A stretch of DNA of 64,000 nucleotides, taken from NCBI GenBank assembly GCA_018340805.1, contig JACMZG010001911.1:31504039-31568038 (forward strand). Reading direction: 5' to 3'. The notes below the pieces were generated by a model. It did no database searches. It had not been told where the DNA came from and saw only the letters and a program-made list of their open reading frames with translations. The position numbers were made by a program, and so were the translations under genes. Shown here piece by piece: positions 62,148 through 64,000 of this stretch. Each line of letters starts with the position of its first letter. The first letter of the stretch is position 1. This stretch comes from Microvelia longipes. Taxonomy: Eukaryota; Arthropoda; Insecta; Hemiptera; Veliidae.

Positions 62148-62300
62148 ATGTTACTCTTTTCGAGTATTTTTGTCGTATTTATTTCGTTGATTAATTTATG
62201 TAACAGTGCTAATATATTTATAATTTCTAATTTACCATCGGGCAGTCATGCTATTTGGTTTGGAAAACTTGCTAACTTATTAGCACAAAGAGGACACGAG
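62148..62300 (+). CDS. UDP-glycosyltransferase 2, first exon only
   Basis: Paralogue of UGT 1 in the opposite orientation. This exon encodes 51 residues: a signal peptide (MLLFSSIFVVFISLINLC) followed by ANIFIISNLPSGSHAIWFGK and LANLLAQRGHE. His34 aligns with the likely catalytic His38 of UGT 1. It ends at a GAG/GTAAAT donor in phase 0, the same place and phase as exon 1 of UGT 1. The ATG at 62148 was chosen over an in-frame ATG at 62076 because it puts the hydrophobic signal at the N terminus. The other exons must lie beyond the right edge; none is visible in the remaining 1.7 kb, which would be intron 1. Confidence 0.85.
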
Positions 62301-64000
62301 GTAAATTCAAAAATTGTGTTTTTGATCAGCTGACTTTTGTTTGGGTATAGTTAACACTTCGTTAATTTCTTGATTATTAAATAATTGCGTATAATCTTGA
62401 TCGATGTATTCCCGGTGCAAGAAGTTTAAACGTTTTATTAAACTTTAACTTAATAAAAGTTTAAATTTTTAACTTTATCTTGTACCTAAACCTAATATGA
62501 TAATAATGTTCAGGTATATGACTTGGACCGTGTTTGTAAGCTGCTAAACTTATAAAGTTAAGCATATTCTTTTAGAAATAATATTAATTTACAATATTCA
62601 GGGCTTAAATACTACGTCTAAATATCAATTATACATCATCAAACGTCAGCGATGTTTTGATTTTCAATGTATAATGTGTGCTTTTTTCCTAAAACACACG
62701 AACTCAACTCATTTTGATAAAATTTGGATTCTCAGACATTTTAAAACCATCCATATTCAATATTTTTAAATGGGTGCTAAATGGTAAATAAGCGGATGTT
62801 ACCCATCGTGTTTCCAAAAAAATTGTGCACATAGTTAATATAAAAACTTTGTCATACAAGTTTAAAAAACGACTAAAGATGCGTTTTTCTATGTATTAGT
62901 TTCGGATGCAAAGCATAACTAGTTTAATCGGGAGGTATTACAGTAGCATGTTTGTAATATTCATAGATTACAGTTTATAAAATCTCTACTTTGTGTTAGC
63001 TGATAAAGAATTATTAAAACAACGTTAATTTGGTTTAAATTAATTTATTTTATTTATTTATACACTAACATTGTAATAAAAAAAAGTTTAAGCGTTCGGT
63101 TCTCAAGACGACACTCATCTCGTCGGAAAGGGAGTTAATATTAATAAATAAAATCTCGCTTTTAGAAAATACACCGCGAGAATTGAAACTTTTGGCCAAC
63201 AAGGCAACCGAAAGAAGTATACCGCCACATTTTTATACATTATGTTTTTCATTTAAATAGTTTTTTACTATTACTACGCCCGAAAAAAATAGCATTTGCT
63301 ACGCGACTGGGCATTTGGTTGAAAGACTGAATTGGGCCTTTTTTTCCGTGGTGACTATAATAATAATACTAAATATAGTTGCCACGGTAAAAAAAGACCC
63401 AATTCACAGTCTTGTAATGTAATATACTATTTTTAATTCAGTCTTCTTCTTACAGCACTCTGAAAATTCTCTTGAATTTTATTCTCTAACATTACCTGAT
63501 CTCAGTTAGTGTACTCTGAAAATGTAATTTGCCTCCGCTTCTTCATATTCTGTGGTTACGTTAGATTTTCTTTGTTACCTGATACATCATAGCGAAATGA
63601 GTGTAATCATCAAAGGCTGTTACAAATTAATTTTACTATCCCTCGTTGCATGCTCTGTAGAACCAAAGACATCTGAATGCAAGAGGTCTTGTTACTCTTG
63701 ATCTTATTTTATTCCATGGATTTCTTTCTAGCTTGTATTTTACATAAAAACCACAGAAAAAATCTTATACTTTGGATGTTTCAATCTATCTAACAAATTT
63801 CTACTTCATAAATATTGTCAATACTACAACTAGGAAGTCCCAAGAGGATATTAGGTATATGGGTGAAAAATTCGTGGAGCTTTTAATTTGTTTTTTTTAA
63901 TCAGGCTGAAAATGTTCGCCCCGTTTGACCTAAAAATATTTGCCACAGTCCTGTTACAACTTTTGATCACTTAGGCCCTGGTCATATCAATGGGATAAAC
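62301..64000 (+). other. UGT 2 intron 1, 5' part
   Basis: No further UGT exon found. An imperfect inverted repeat lies at 63324-63412 with arms of about 36 bp (AGACTGAATTGGGCC...TGACTATA against TATAGTTGCCAC...CCCAATTCACAGTCT) around an ATAATAATACTAAA loop, likely a small MITE. The rest is AT-rich. Confidence 0.55.

Overview
The window is nuclear DNA of an arthropod, most probably an insect. It is AT-rich and intron-rich, with canonical GT/AG splice sites, long (TA)n tracts and many decayed retrotransposons (Copia, BEL/Pao, Penelope-like, LINE). Its host genes are insect families: laccase-type multicopper oxidases and membrane-bound UDP-glycosyltransferases (UGTs). I cannot name the order or species from sequence alone. 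A 10-base N run at 49053-49062 marks an assembly join.

Layout. 1-9.4 kb: no clear host gene. It holds a minus-strand Copia remnant, a BEL/Pao integrase fragment, three TA microsatellite blocks and two fold-back repeats; one possible short SAM-like exon lies at 222-288. 9.48-23.72 kb: a complete 11-exon laccase on the plus strand (657 aa predicted) with all four copper motifs. Its introns carry an 87-bp hAT-type MITE with an 8-bp target duplication, a 57-bp minisatellite, a GATA-site cluster and a perfect 144-bp-arm palindrome. 23.7-30.1 kb: intergenic, with a minus-strand Penelope-like fragment. 30.19-44.78 kb: a second laccase with the same ten intron phases. Its exon 11, which should carry the HCHxxxH copper ligands, is absent from the window. 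44.8-49.05 kb: where that exon would be expected there is instead a TA tract, a roughly 16-copy satellite and a compositionally distinct CCGGAAA-rich island ending at the gap. 49.50-55.81 kb: a complete five-exon UGT on the minus strand (529 aa predicted). 56.6-59.1 kb: one LINE inserted into another, with a 13-bp target duplication. 62.15 kb to the right edge: exon 1 of a second UGT, on the plus strand.

How the genes may work together. Laccases oxidise phenols with molecular oxygen, and UGTs conjugate sugars to small lipophilic compounds, phenols included. Side by side they could serve handling of dietary phenolics or cuticle/gut chemistry, but this is inference from families and neighbourhood only. 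All genes were reconstructed by hand: exon borders rest on splice sites, preserved reading phase and, for the laccases and UGTs, agreement between paralogues.

I found no convincing wholly new system. The most unusual items are the missing terminal exon of laccase 2, the near-identical direct repeats around its first exon, the perfect palindrome in laccase 1, and the satellite plus CCGGAAA island beside the gap.
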